Shown here piece after piece: positions 1 to 13,600 of a stretch of DNA of 64,000 nucleotides (positions within the stretch are counted from its first letter, which is position 1; the number at the start of each line of letters is the position of its first letter). Origin of the DNA: Osmia lignaria lignaria (taxonomy: Eukaryota; Arthropoda; Insecta; Hymenoptera; Megachilidae); NCBI RefSeq assembly GCF_051020975.1, contig NC_135034.1:8990001-9054000 (forward strand), read 5' to 3'. The notes beneath the pieces were generated by a model. It did no database searches, had not been told where the DNA came from, and was given only the letters and a program-made list of their open reading frames with translations. A program made the translations under genes and the position numbers.

Positions 1-2198
1 CGCGCACCGGTACCATTTTTCTTTTTTCTCTTTTTTTTTTTTTTTTTATCAGGGAAATACTTGCATGCGTTGCGATTAGCCGGCTCGGCTCGACTGCGAT
101 TACGCAAGATGAACACGGATGACATAACGTTGAGAAATTCATCAATAATGATTAATTCGACTCGATTCGATGCCACTTATTCCTTCTTACATGTTGTATC
201 TTGATTTCAATGATTTCCCCCGGCGACAGAGGAAGCTCGATGAGTTTCGGGTATCTCTTCTTTGTCTGTCTTTTAATTGGTATAATAACACTGATGAACG
301 AGTAATTAGAGGATCGTTTACTCAACATTTTAAAGGCTTAATGTGCATACCACATTCCTCGAAGCAGTGATCCTCTGATTCAGAGAATCATTGTTGCTCT
401 TATCATTATTGTGCCTTTATACTACTTAGGAGTGTCAATTATCTGTTTCTCTCTGATTTTAATTAAACTTGGATTTGAAAAAATATTTTCGTCCGTTTCC
501 TTTTATGGGTGAATATTCGTATCTAGGGGATGAAGTCACCCTTAAATTTATGGTAAGAGTGATGCTGAAGACTGCGATCGTATTTTCGAGGGGAAGATAC
601 TGACAAATTTGATCCGACAGTACCACTGTCTCGACCCAATAAACCTAATGCTCCAATTTACAAACCACCCTCGAAGGAGGCAAGATCTCGGGGCCAATAA
701 CACGTTCACGTTTCTCGACAAGTGGGTCAATTGGTTTTTACATAACGAGAGAGAATAGAAGGAAGGTCTGATGTTCTGTTGAAGCATCGAGTAGGTGTAT
801 AGGTGTATTCTGTAATCGCGGCCGGTGGTTAAGAGAGGAGAGGCAGCGGTCCATTCATCACGGACAGAGGAGAAACACAACGCGGACGTTTTTACTGGAG
901 TAGACTCTATTTTTAGAGGCGGGAATAAAAGAGTGAATAGAGTGTGAGAATACTGGTTTAGCGGGCGAGCAAGTCCGACTCGTTTGCCCCGTCATTGGCG
1001 GCTCGTGTCCGCTTGTGCTCCAACAGTGGGAAAGAAAAAAAGCCTAGGGTGCAACGTAATGGGTTGCTTTTCCATCGGGTCGCATATAAGTATCCTTGAT
1101 CCTCCTCTGGGAAATTGCCTCCCCGACGACAGAATTTATTTATTTGAAAATTTCAAGCTTTCTATTTGTTATAGCGTAATGTTAATGCTGTTTCAAATTT
1201 CTTTCCTCAATTCTTTGATCAATTATTCCCTTTTACTTTGGCCTGACAATCGATGACGCTTCTGGTCTCGATGTCCCGGCTAGTTACTAGAATTTCGTTC
1301 GCTATAAATTTTCCAGCCTGGCACAGCTTCTAGGCATCATTCTAGTTTTCCCGATTGTGTATCATCGTGTGATTCACGGTACACGCTTCGATCGAATCGT
1401 GACTAACGTGTTTTTTAACCTTGGCTCCGACACTTTGTCAGCGTTCAAGGATCGTTCTTTTCGAATTAACCGCCACAGCAGCCGGTGTGGATGTAATACC
1501 GAAAATATTTCTTGCGAGCTGATAACTCCGGGGACACCCGGATGTCCCATAGCGTACACACACGGATCGGCAACGAACTCTGATCTTTCGTTCGTTTGAG
1601 GACGATCGGTCCCGAATGTTGAGAATATTCAAGACGTTCTTTCTACTTAAACTGCCTGATGTCTGCCGTTCGAAAATAGCTGTCGTTTAGTGTCAGCGAT
1701 TCCCTCGTTCGTGTATACACAAACAACCGTCGTGTAAAAGAGAAAGAGCAAGAGGGAGAGATGGGAAAAAAAGAGGAATTCCTTAACGACACGCTGGAAA
1801 CACGTGTCAGCACGTTGTTGTAAAGATCCAACATTCTCCATCTTTTTCCGTGAACCCGGCTGCTGCTTTACACCCATAAAAAGGTTAATGTACAGGGGAT
1901 AAATCGATACACCAGGAATAATTATGTTCGTCGGGAGATCGGTAAAGGAGGAGACAAGCGAAACTCGATTCACAAAGTGGCGAATCCTTGGTAGACACCC
2001 GACGTTATTTCGACGATGCCGTTGCAGTTCGGTTTTAATGTGGGTGCCGCCTTAAGTAACGACGACGCGGCTGGTTTCAGGCTAAAATACACTCAATTAA
2101 CCCTTAATTGGCCGGCACCAATTATGGGCCCAGCGTACCGACGCGTATTCATTCGGTCAACAAGAATGTATGGTCGGCCGGCGTTGTTCTTCCCTCGT

Positions 2199-2225
2199 TT
2201 TACGACGACGACGACGACGACGTCG
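2199..2225. repeat. (ACG)n microsatellite
   Basis: A short run of ACG/GAC triplets sits in the non-coding upstream DNA. Open frames across it code for runs of Thr or Arg and are artefacts of the repeat. Confidence 0.8.
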
Positions 2226-3560
2226 TTCGTGCCTCCTCTGGCACGCAGATAAACGAATTTCTTCTTCACTAGAGGAGCTTATCCGAAGATTCGAGCACGT
2301 GATCAGCACGTTTGATCATCTTGTCGCGTGGAAAGTTCGCGCCTCGACATCTACTACTATATTTATCTAACGTTTACAACTTAGACTACACATTTTTTTT
2401 TTTTTTTATCTTTTTTGTTGTAGGAAGTAGTATCTTTCGAAATGAACATATTATATTTGGAATGCGAACGTAACTGTCAACGGAGAAATATCTGGTCGTT
2501 AAGTCAACCATCGAGATACCTCTGAGAATTAACGTTAAGGTCAAGTTTTACTGCTCGTACATCATCCTTTTCGCGATAACGAGATCATCGGGCTTCCTAG
2601 TTGATTTGCCAAGATCGGTATTCGCGAATAACTTGGTCGGCTTTCGTTTCTCTTCCGCCTTCAACCGCGCGCGACTGTTCGCATCGAAAGAAAGCGCGGC
2701 AGAATCTAAAATCTGTTCGAGAAAAATGAAAAATACGCGTTTTATCTTTCGAATGATAATCCTCGTGGTACGCCTCCGTACGATGGAGAACGGTTTGAAT
2801 TACAAGTACGAGGATCTCGGTGAAATCTTGAACATAAGCCGTGCTTTCAAGTGGTCGTTTCCCGCGATACGCGAAGTGCGTGCGATTTAACGAGCTAAGA
2901 CATCTTCGTCGCAATCGCCTTAATTTGTCGTTTGCTAAGCTCGTTCTATCACCAACGTTTAAACCTAATGTTACATTCTAAATATAATTTCCGTGCAACG
3001 AGGCCGATCATTCGCGGAACAAGCGGCTAGTTTCTCCTCTCTCGTTGGTGAACGACGGTGTAGAAAAACGAAATAGAATTTCTGTTTTCATTCGTTTTTC
3101 ATTCACCTTGGGAAACGAAAGAATGCACGAATGACGATAATTATTGTTGCAAGGTATTTTTAAATGGAGAGTGTCGCCGCGTTTACGTGATCCGACAGGA
3201 ATTTCGCTCGACGGTTTATTTCTGTGGTTATAATTGCTCCGGATCGGAGACGATTCAACGCGAGAGTATGCCTCGTTATCTCCGACGACGTTCGTTCGTA
3301 AAGACGACAGAAAAGTCTCTGTTAATGGTGGGAGCCGAATATAAATTTCGCGACAAACGCGTCCTTATCAACTTGCTCGCTTGCTTGGTTGGTTACTTAC
3401 CCTTTAAATTCGTGCACCGTTCTCTATCACTGTCTGTCAATATTTGCCGCTAATCGGTCGACGAAAACAACGTAAATCATATAGTATTACGACGGTGTGA
3501 ACGATATTACAGCAGCCGTATTACAACGACTATCCGTTATCAGTCGAGCATATGTCCAAG

Positions 3561-3620
3561 TGTCTGTGTTTATCGGTCCCGACTATATTTAGACCGGGTA
3601 TTGCTTTGTCGAGCAACACG
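3561..3620 (+). repeat. Duplicated hairpin element, copy 1, with MEF2-like core
   Basis: This stretch aligns with 4,312-4,371. Blocks shared exactly are TGTTTATCG, CTATATTTAG (3,583-3,592) and TATTGCTTTG. The short arms on either side of the CTATATTTAG core differ between the copies, but in each copy they are complementary to each other. Here CCCG on the left faces CGGG on the right, with an A-A mismatch and a bulge. The function is unknown; it could be a muscle enhancer site or an RNA hairpin. Confidence 0.55.
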
Positions 3621-4311
3621 AATCGAATCAAGGAAGGAAAGTAGACAATTTATTCTCCTTTCGAACGGAATCACGAAAACGAGCCGCGGGACCCGTTAAT
3701 CAGACGCTCCTAGCTACAAACAACATCCCAAGGATTTACTTTTGCTCGAAAACCGTACAAAGTCGGCATTCTAATCGAAAACAGATACGAAATCGTGTGC
3801 GACGACGTATTCCCCGCGGAAAGTTCAACAGCTTCGATACGCGTCATGCAATATTAATTAGCCATTACCATAAAACGAGCGTTAACATCGGCTAGAGCGC
3901 ACCAGTCGAAAACGCTAATTACGTTTTAACGCGCCATATCGACCATCCCAATTTTCACGTCGCACACTTTCATCGATTCGTGTACGTGGGCAAAATAAAA
4001 ATGTCAATGTTTGGAGAAATTGTGATTGTGTTTTGCAAACACTGCCACGGCGGGAAAGTGCCTATTTTAGATTGAAAATAAATAAGCGTAAAGGCAGCGA
4101 ACTAATTTACTCCGCGTTCGAGGGTTCGTTTGGGATTAACCGACCCTTCTGCTCCTTTTCGACCTGGCCGGGATTCTTGAATGGTTGTCAGGTAGGACCG
4201 AAATCCCACGGCGTTACACCAGAGAGAGAATGAGAAAGAGACTGGTGTATCCGGCGTCATTCGAGTATATCCAAGGATACCGACGCCACTATACACCGTG
4301 GCTCCACTAAC

Positions 4312-4371
4312 TGCCTATGTTTATCGCCAGGCTATATTTAGCCTGGGCTATTGCTTTGCCAAGCGACAGAC
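4312..4371 (+). repeat. Duplicated hairpin element, copy 2, with MEF2-like core
   Basis: Copy 2 of the element at 3,561-3,620. The palindrome CCAGGCTA-TATT-TAGCCTGG (4,328-4,347) is a perfect 8-bp stem with a 4-nt loop, and its centre is the MEF2 consensus CTATATTTAG at 4,332-4,341. Weaker similarity continues downstream (an AGCTACAA-CAACA motif follows both copies at different distances), so the duplication was longer than the conserved core. Confidence 0.55.
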
Positions 4372-7300
4372 TGAACGAACCAGCTACAACCAACACGGGC
4401 AGCACCGGCATCGGCATCAGCATCAGCAGAGGCAAGCAGAGGCAGTTGCCTTCCCATCTCCTCGATTCCTCTGGTTCTCTCTCTTTCTCATCCTATCCCG
4501 TCCCATATACGAGCCTACACCATCCGTATGCTCGTCTCTCGGACTCCCAAGCAGAGTTGTAACCTCGTCGGCCAGCGACACCCACCGGTGAACCGATCTG
4601 CCTGGATCAGGACGAGATCCAAACGTATCTCTATCCGTTACGCCATTCCGCTGGCCGATACGTTTCCCAACTTCACCGTGAGCTTTTCCGCGGAGGCGGT
4701 GCCGATTCGCGAATCCAAAGATCCACTCGAATCCATCGGCAAACTCTAACGAACCGATACGACTAGTTTGCTCGCGGGAATTACCCAAAGATTATGTGTC
4801 GCTGATGTTCGGAATGGAAAACTTTCCAGAGACGAGGATTGAGAAGGCAGATAATTATCGTAGACCGGGTGTCTATGACCCTGACCGAACGAGACCGGGC
4901 GCACCGCTGAAAGTTGTCCACGTGCTCTACGAAGAGAGTACACAATCGGCTGCCGCGGTGGTTCGTGTCTGATTTTTCATCGGTACGCATTAATTTCCAT
5001 TCGATTGTTTCGCCATTCAAGGATACAACGTCGCGCGCACAACTATCGCTATTTGTCCGTTGGGTACCTATAAATAGACGCTGTTGATTTATGAATAAAT
5101 GAAAGCACCGCCCTGTTTCTGTGTCCGCGCATCCCCCACCGCGATTTCACCTAGCGTACGCGCATGCGTCCGCGCTATTTCCTCTAGTACGCATGCGCCC
5201 GTGCGTAAAAGAGTTGTGTACTCTCCCCACTCGGGCGATTGGTGCACGCGTTCCTGGTGAACAGGGCCGTCGAGCAATGATTCTCCGGTTTAGAAATGTA
5301 TTTTTAGACTGTGTACCGTTCGTTGGGGCACAATTTGAACACCTTTCTCGGGTGATAAATCTTCCAGATACATAGCGCGCGGATTGCGAAACACAACCGA
5401 CTCGATTCGACTCGACCCGGCCGTGTTTTAGGAACACAGGTTGAACTTTCTCTGGTTCGGTTCGGTTACGCCAAAATATTGTTTCGCTTTGTAAAATTTT
5501 TACCATTTTTATTGCCGCTGGAAGCAGAAGGAGTGCCCTTGGTATATGTCTCCGTCTCTATTATAAAACCAGACGGTTACAACATTCTGCTTCTCATTCC
5601 TCAAATTAGAATGTATAATGGCGTCTTGAGTTAGTAAATACGCTCTATTATGTGTTTATATCGGTGCTCGTGGTTGTATGCGCGGCACGAGGCTAAATAT
5701 AAATACAGTCGGATCTAAATATTGTTCAACACCTTTGATCTCTTCGAATGAAGTTCCATATTCAGTTCGTTCAATCGGTTATTTATACGCTTGTTGTTTT
5801 TTCCCCTTCCTTTAAGTTTTCAATCTACACCGTGATAAAGTTGCATTAATTCCTCGACGGTCGGAGAATCCCCCAGAAGAAATCAATTTCACTCGCTGGA
5901 ATGAACGATTTGCTCGAACGATAACGCGTTTATCGTCGTATAACAAAAAACTATGTATATGCGAAAGAAGAGGAGAAAAAGCTTCTCTGGAACGTTAATC
6001 ATAGCGTCATTAGCGTAAGATCGAATCAAACCTATCCTGGCGGTTAACGATTTCATAACAAGTTAATTAAAGCGTTTAATCCGCCCACTTTCTGATTGCA
6101 CCCTGTTTCTCGAGCTCCTCGTTCATCCGCGTTAAACCTTTTAACGATTGCGTAAGATACAGAAAAACGATGTTATCACCGTGGTCGCGTTACGATTTCC
6201 ACGGTCCCATCTTGTTCACCTGGTTGGCCGTTAATTATTCGCGTCTTCGGGCCTGTTTAATTGGCAGAAGGGACGATTGCCGGCGCGAAACACTGTCACC
6301 TAATAAAAACCGAACGATCTCGTACGATGAAACGAAGCCGAAAAAACGAATCGTCCTCCTTCTTACTGTTTAACGAGCATCCCTTATCGATCGACTGATC
6401 GTATAATTTAGGAAGTTATGGCCGATGGAAAGTAACAACGACCGAACGAACGACCGACACTCTCTTCGTAGGGATTAGCCGAGAGCGAGGGGCTTTAATT
6501 GGCGTAAGGCTGCGTCCCCCGTGGCTTCAAGTTCAATTATCTAATGGCGAGCTCGGCCGCTGCGCTCTTTCCCCGGCTGCTTTCTAATTCCTTGGAAAGA
6601 ATTCGCTCGGTCAACGAGAGTCTCTCTCCTCGTCCCTTTTTTGGTCGTGTTCAGGGTATCGGGTCGGGTCGTTAACATCCCGGACAACGGTCGCGTTTTC
6701 ACCGTTTCCCGTACGCACGGTATCGTGAAAGAAAATGTAACTTTTCATCGGGGAAAGGAGAAAGAAAGGGGCGACGAGCGAACCGTAACGTAGAGAAAGA
6801 AGGAGAAAGAAAAAGTTAACGAGCCAAGAGGATTATCGATTGATATTCAAGATAAAGGAGGCACGGTTACGTTTCAACGGCGGAGACCTCCGAGAGGAAC
6901 GAATTTATCTGCGACACGGAGCGTTGTCGTTTGGCAAGATCTTGGTGCACGTAAACGGTCTCCCTCGAGAACACTAATAGCCACCATTAACGGGCCAGGA
7001 CGTGATCCGTTCACACGCTCGCGAATTCCGGGAAGCTATCTTTCCGTTCTGCCGTGTGGTAGCAAGCGTGTTGTATCGGGAAGGGAGGTATTTCTGGCAC
7101 AACATTACCGTTGTTGCTTGTCACCTTCGGCCAGAGAGAAATGTCGCCTTGCCAGGCCGGCTGAAAAGCGACTAACCGGACACCACCGGGGTGAAGACAC
7201 TTGCCCTAACGATTCCGTGTAACTTCTTCGATCCTGGAGCACGATAAACTTTTCGTTGCTTCAGATATACAGATGTCGTTGATTAAGTCTTTAAAACGAT

Positions 7301-10300
7301 CGATGGGAAAGTCGCGACGCCTCGGCTGTTCGGGAATCAAGGTGTCTAGATCCTAATCAATCATTTTTCACCGCTTCTGGAGCAGTTCTCGTAAACGATT
7401 CGCGACATTGTTGACATTCGCGATGCGACGCTGTCAAACGATTAAACGCTAAATCAATATTCCAACACGTTCTTAACTTCCTTTCGAGTCTTCCTCCTCA
7501 GGTGTGACTTCCGTCTCTGGCAAACACAGGAAGGGGATCGTAGAGTGCGATGAATAGAAGCTTGTTTTCCAACCGAGCATCGCGATCGTTCGTGATTTCA
7601 GCAGGCCAAAGCGTTTGACCGGCGCGGCGCGACGATTTGCACGATTAAAGTGACTCGAAAGATACGTACAACGATTGCCCCATTGTTATTCAGCGAACAC
7701 GACGATTGTCGATGCGCCGGGACGAGCAGCCGTCGCCGCGCCGCGCCGCGCCGTTCCACCACGTAAAGACGAGTTTAGAGGCATAATTTTGAGGGACGAC
7801 GCGGATCACCGTGCAGAGGCGGAAAGATGAAATATCCACGAGTCATGTTTTATGGATGCGGCGAACAATTATGAGACAGTAGGACATAAATTTAAAAAAG
7901 TACCGCAAAGAATTCGCGATGAGACGATGCTAAAATAATCTTGCCACCGGTCGCAACCGTTGTCGACACATTGTTAACTTGACGTGTAATCATTTTTCAG
8001 AAACTCTTTCGTTTACCGAGATATTTACTTTGAACCATTATGTTGAATGAAAAAAAGGGAACAATATCTACTATAACACCGGAGTAACAGAATCTGTCTA
8101 TGCATTCGTTGAAATAGTATCGTGGCACTCGACAAAGGTACATAAAGGTAGTTTCAACGCCTCCAACTCTGCGGCGTTAACACCGGTGGTGTCTCGGTCA
8201 ATACCGGTGATACATCTGACTTCGAAACACGCCGGATACAACTTCGGTTCAATTTCAAATCTCTGAACCTGTCCAACCGGGACACCTTCCATAATGATCA
8301 CAACTTCCAGGGAAGCATTTCAGTACAAGCATAGACTCGTGGAAAAGTTGAACGTCACCTTGGAAAAGTTGAAGAAAAACGGACACGAACAGGAATTCCT
8401 TGATCAGCTTTCCAAAGGATCGCGACTTTGTTGCACAACTGTATCAGCGGATAGAGAAAAGGCTTGTGTGTAGCAGTCCGCGGAGAGCACTCCGGCTCTC
8501 GCGAGCTCCCTCAAGGTGGTCTCGTCTAAATATAGCCGGGTAGAGCCCAGAATAACAGCACGTCGCGAGCCGGCAATGACCAAAGCCCGCCTCGTTCACC
8601 AGAGGCAACAGAATAACCGACCAGGTTGGTCAGTTTTGTCTACCGGTCCGCGACTCGTTCCTCGGCCGAGCCCGGAGAAGCATCGCTGCCTTAAAACAAT
8701 ACAATTCTGGCCCCGTGTTCCCGACTGCCTTCTCCTTTGTTTGTTAGCCCCGGTTCGACAGGAACGAGGGGACTGGTTTCTAAGCCAGACCAGTTTCGTC
8801 CACCGGATCATCGATCACCGCGGGCGTTTTATGCAAAACCTGGGGACACGACACGTTGCGTCGTCCCCGCGTCTTAGTTACGTACGGTTGCATCCTTTGC
8901 CTCTGACGCATCCATGCATCTCCAACTTTTCTTACCAGCAAATTCACATTCACGTGATGGACTAACGAAGGCATCACCTTCCGAAAGGAAATTGCGAGAA
9001 GCCAAAGGTAGCCAAAGAAACCACAGCATTTTCATAGGCAATTGCATAAAAATTTCATTGTTTGAAACTTATTATCAATTCTCAGAAGGATCGCATTACT
9101 TAGGATGATCTAATAATTTTGTTATTCTTATGCGTCTCGATCGACTTCCTTCCGTCGAAGCGAAGCCGGATCCATTTCGTTCCTTCTTCCTTTCTTCAAT
9201 GGACAATTACAATAAGCTTCGCTATCGTGCGACGCAGAAGTCAACTTCCTTTCAGCGAATTCAATCGAACGAAGCCGTCGTTCCTTCGTTGGTCGTGCGA
9301 CGCCAGACATCCGGTCTCCAGAGAGAATCCTGCTGAAAGAGGACTTCAGAATTTGCCTATGTTTTCCTTATTCTATCCGGTCTCGTCCGACTGGCTATTT
9401 TCACTCGAAATCTCGCGCAAAAAGCGCGGAATAATCCTGATCAGATGAATTAATTGCTGATGATGGCGACTTCCTGGAATCGTGGGAGGACGGTCAGAGG
9501 ACGTCGGAAAAACAGAGGGTTTATATCTTAATCCTCACGAAACTGTAATTAATTTTAAGGCTGAATAATTGTTGCCCTAATTACGAATCTAAGGAGGTCG
9601 ATGTCGTAACGATAGGAGAATGGCAATAGAAACAGTCGCTATGAATAGGTTGGATGCATGAATTTCGTGGCTGTGCTGTTCGATCGAGCAGAACAACAAA
9701 AGGGAAAAGCAGTCGCCTTGGGAGGGGTAGACAGGGAGGAAAAAGCAACGGAAAGTAGATCGTGGCCTGGCGGTGGTCGCCACGGTTAAAGTAGAGCTGA
9801 CCCCCAGTTGTCGCGTTTAATTTATATGTTAATGAGCGCATGTCACATTTCAACGGTACGGTGCAACCGCCCCGCGTGCATTTCTCTGCAAGCACGAGAA
9901 GAGAGTTGCCCCGTTCATTCCACTTCTCCTCCTGCCCTCCTTCTTCGTGGTGGCTGCCACAGGTTTATATTTAACCACGCGCCACACACCATGGCACCCG
10001 GCGCAGCCCACTTTACTCTCTTGCATTCTACTCTCTTTCGATCTCTTCTACTCTCTCTTTCCACCTACTCCTTTTCGTTTCTTTTACCCTCCTTCGTTCC
10101 CACCTTCCTTGAATATCCTTCTCTTCTTCCTTCAATTTTTTCACCTCTTATTCCTGCCACCCATTCTTTCATTCCGACGTTTTTTCGCTACTTCTTTGTT
10201 CAACGTTGTACCTTTTGTTCGATGACTTCGAAAAGAGAATTCTCTGTATTCTGAGCTTTATCAGCGGGATCGTGGCTTTTAGTTGGCATGCCCCTCTTTG

Positions 10301-10626
10301 ATCTTGGAGTTTACCAAGGTTTCTTGGTATTGATCTGCTTTCATATCTTGATATGCTGGGAGAAACTTGATACACACGAGTTTGTTCAAACAATGCCATT
10401 TCTATGTTTAGTCCCTTTCTGTTTATCGGGTAGAAGGTATAAGTTTGATTGGACGTAATGGAATTGCAAGCTAACCAGTGTCCCATCGAATATTAGAGAG
10501 TGGTGCAAGATACATAGATTCAAGGGATGAAAGTTTTAGAAATGTCGAAGCTCGAGTCAGTTGGAGCACGAGTGGTGTTAACATAAAGGGAAGCTGCTAA
10601 CTCGCCTCGAATTCTCTGGATTGCAG

Positions 10627-13600
10627 AAATGCTCGGACTACAAGGCATCGAAGGTGAACACGTTCGCGAGAACCGAGCCACCGGACACGCAGGTGACGAA
10701 GTCGGTGATCGCTTTGCTGCTCCATTACGGCTGGAACAAATTCACCATCATCACGGAGAGCGCCTGGTCGACTGTGGCACGTTCGTTGGAGGAGCAGGCA
10801 ACCAAGCACAATCTAACCGTGAACCATTACAAGACCGTGGAGGACCGTCACACGTGTTGCGAGGAGAGGCTACCGTGTTGTCAAGTTAGCGTATGGTTTC
10901 AGCTTATACAGGAGACCAAAAATATGACTAGAAGTCAGTACCTTAACTTCTTTTTTCATTTCCTCCTGGAACAACCATCGCGTTACTAGAACGGTCCATT
11001 CAGTTTATTGCTTTACCAAACTACCATTCGTCGACAGTTGGAACTTGTTCCGGTTTTGTTGATTCTGAGCATTCCATTAGGAACGACTATGGGGTTGCAA
11101 CGCGTGAAATTTCTCGGTTTTCTCAGTTTGTTTGCTGAAACGATTTTGTGGCCTAAAGAGTACCATTCGAGTTAACCCGAATAGGAATTGATAACGTGGT
11201 GAAACGAAATTCTAGGACAATTAAGTCCAGAATTGAAAGTGACAGTAAATTTCAAGCGAACCAACAAGGATCATAGGTCGAGAGACATGTGCTTCTGGCA
11301 GTACCTATTTAAAAATTCCTACCCCAACTCGGGGATCAAGGTTCAACAATCGTACGTAACAGTTCGAAATTATCTCACGTCTAGCAAATCTACAACGACC
11401 CGAACGTAACTCGCTCGCGGACATATTTGTCGCGTTACGAGCCAATAGTTTCGTCGAGTATTTTCATGGGAACAGGTACATAAGTGGTTTCGTTCGATGA
11501 TCTCACCGATAATCGTAGCAACCGTGTGTTTCCTCGGTGCAATAAAATTAAAGTCGTGAAAGTACGGTGTCCGTTCTGGAAATCGGTCGGTGGTCGTTCC
11601 TCGACACCGGACGCTCGTTCGAGTCTAACGGAAGCTGTAAATCTCTCTTTCTTTAGTTTATATATTCCTGGGAACGGCTATGTCGCTGATCGACATGATG
11701 AACGCTATGCAAAATCAAAGGCTGTTGGACAACGGGGAGTACATGGTGATACACGTGGACATGATGACGTACTCGCCGCGCGAAGCGCAAAAGTACTTAT
11801 GGAGTAAGTAGCCTCGAAGAGAAACACCGAACGAACGACTCGTGAAATTCAATTGACCCGATTCCTGAACGCGTTTTTCGCGCCTCTGGCGTTCCTTGAC
11901 CAACGAGCAACGTGTCTATGTACACCTCGTTATCTCATCATTTCCGTATCTAATCCCGGATTAAAGCGAAACGTCGTGGGTCAGGCTTGGCCCGGTTTCT
12001 ACGATACCGTATTTTCATCCACGTTATTCTTTCACGAGCATCCGTAAATAAAAATCGTGATTTTCCATTCTGACGCGGTACACGATCGACTTACAGAACC
12101 GGAACACTTCGATCATCTAAAAAATTGTTTGGAGCCAAAGGACTTCCTGAAGAGGGCACGCTCGCTGATGGTGGTGATGTCCACGCCACCCACGCAGAAT
12201 TACGAAGAGTTCACGAAGAAGGTTCGCGAGTACAGCAGTAAAGAGCCTTTCAACTTTGTAATACCCGAACTGCTGAGGAAGTACGAGAAGGTAGCTGTTC
12301 TTCACCTTGAACCCGGTCAACCTTGATACGATTTTAAGTAATTGATTCATCCGATTGATTCTGCTTTCAGTACGTGTCGATTCACGCGGCGTATCTTTAC
12401 GATTCCGTGAAACTGTACGCGAGAGCTTTGGACCAACTGCTGAGGGATCAACCGGAACACACGCTCGAGGATATCGCCAGCAATGGCACTCAAATCATCG
12501 AAACGATTATCAGGAATCACACGTATCAAAGTAAGTAGGTCTTAATCTGGATGAGGATGAGAATTGCTTAAACTCTTGTGAAGTGGTACTCACTTGTCGA
12601 TCCTTCGATAAGACTAGATCTGATTAGAAACAAGTGGATCAGACCTACTTTTTACATAATTTCAATCGTTTTCTATCTGTTACGAATGACGATTATGAAA
12701 TCGATCGATCGATTATAGATCGGAGACGTTCGAAGAGATGACTCTTGGAAAAGAGATATCATTTTTCACACGGGGTATATAAAAAATATATCCCAAAGTA
12801 TTTCGAACATTAATACCGATATTTCGATATGCAACGACCAAATAATTAATGAGCTTCACGAGACACGTTGCATTTGTGCAAACAGGTGTCAGCGGCGCGA
12901 CGATCAAGTTCGACAAGTTCGGCGACTCGGAAGGAAACTTCTCGGTGTTGGCCCTGAAAAAGGATCCCTTCCGTTTCAACAACTTCTCCTGCGACTACCA
13001 GATGAAGCCTGTTGGCCAATTTCAACAGGGTGAAACTCTAGTGAGTGAGTTGTTTACAGCATTCGTGCAGATCCATTTTCTCATCTCTGTGTTCAGACAG
13101 CTGCACTGCGCCCGAAAGTGATATTAACAGGTAATAACGAACGGTGGTTATCGATTATGCACAGGTATACAGACCGTCGGAGGCGATGGACTGGCCGGGG
13201 AAGAACAAGCCGGAAGCGGAACCAGGTTGCGGTTTTCTCAACGAACACTGTCCAAAAGATGATACTCATCTACGTAGCATCGTGGCCGCCGGTGTTCTGG
13301 CTGTTTTATTGTTCTGCGCTGCGGTGATCACGATGAGCATATATCGAAGATGGAAGATCGAACAGGAAATAGAAGGATTGCTATGGAAGATCGATCCGAG
13401 CGAGATACACGGTTATCCTCATCTTGACAACATGATGTCCTCCCCTAGTAAGGTATGTCAATCACTCGTCCACTTTCGAATCAATATTTCTACCTATATT
13501 TGCTCAAATATTCCCTGCGAATTAATAATGTATCAAGCTTGAACCTTCTGAGCTGAACTTTTAAGCTCTCTACCTTGACGATCAAGTTGACAATTTTCAA

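Larger units (their letters stand above)
907..9974. promoter_or_regulatory. Scattered MEF2-consensus sites (candidate muscle enhancer region)
   Basis: Seven matches to the palindromic MEF2 consensus YTA(A/T)4TAR lie at 907-916, 2978-2987, 3583-3592, 4332-4341, 5693-5702, 8526-8535 and 9965-9974. With equal base frequencies about 0.6 matches are expected in 10 kb. Higher AT content raises this, so the excess is suggestive rather than decisive. Fly Gyc76C acts in muscle and epithelium, so a mesodermal enhancer here is plausible, but that is an inference. Confidence 0.3.
1..10626. other. Non-coding DNA upstream of the first visible cyclase exon
   Basis: No open reading frame here looks like a conserved protein or like an exon with matching splice sites. 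The 5' exons of the guanylate cyclase (signal peptide and N-terminal ligand-binding lobe) must lie upstream of the first exon seen at 10,627, and I could not find them, so most of this stretch is probably one long intron or 5' flanking DNA. It is richer in GC and CpG than the DNA around 18-30 kb. Visible landmarks are a pyrimidine tract at 18-48, an (ACG)n run near 2,200-2,222, a GCC/GCG-rich stretch near 7,730-7,755, a pyrimidine-rich tract at about 10,014-10,170, seven matches to the MEF2 consensus, and a duplicated hairpin element at about 3,561-3,620 and 4,312-4,371. Confidence 0.6.

Noticed and set aside
8098..8301. 67-codon minus-strand ORF (MIIMEGVPVG...)
   Set aside because: No recognisable domain, no splice context and isolated; its length is within chance for this base composition.
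8516..8965. 149-codon plus-strand ORF
   Set aside because: Arg- and Pro-rich composition typical of chance frames in GC-richer DNA. Overlapping frames on the other strand are equally open.
9808..10254. 148- and 92-codon ORFs rich in Leu, Ser and Phe
   Set aside because: They translate a pyrimidine-rich tract (10,014-10,170), a composition artefact.
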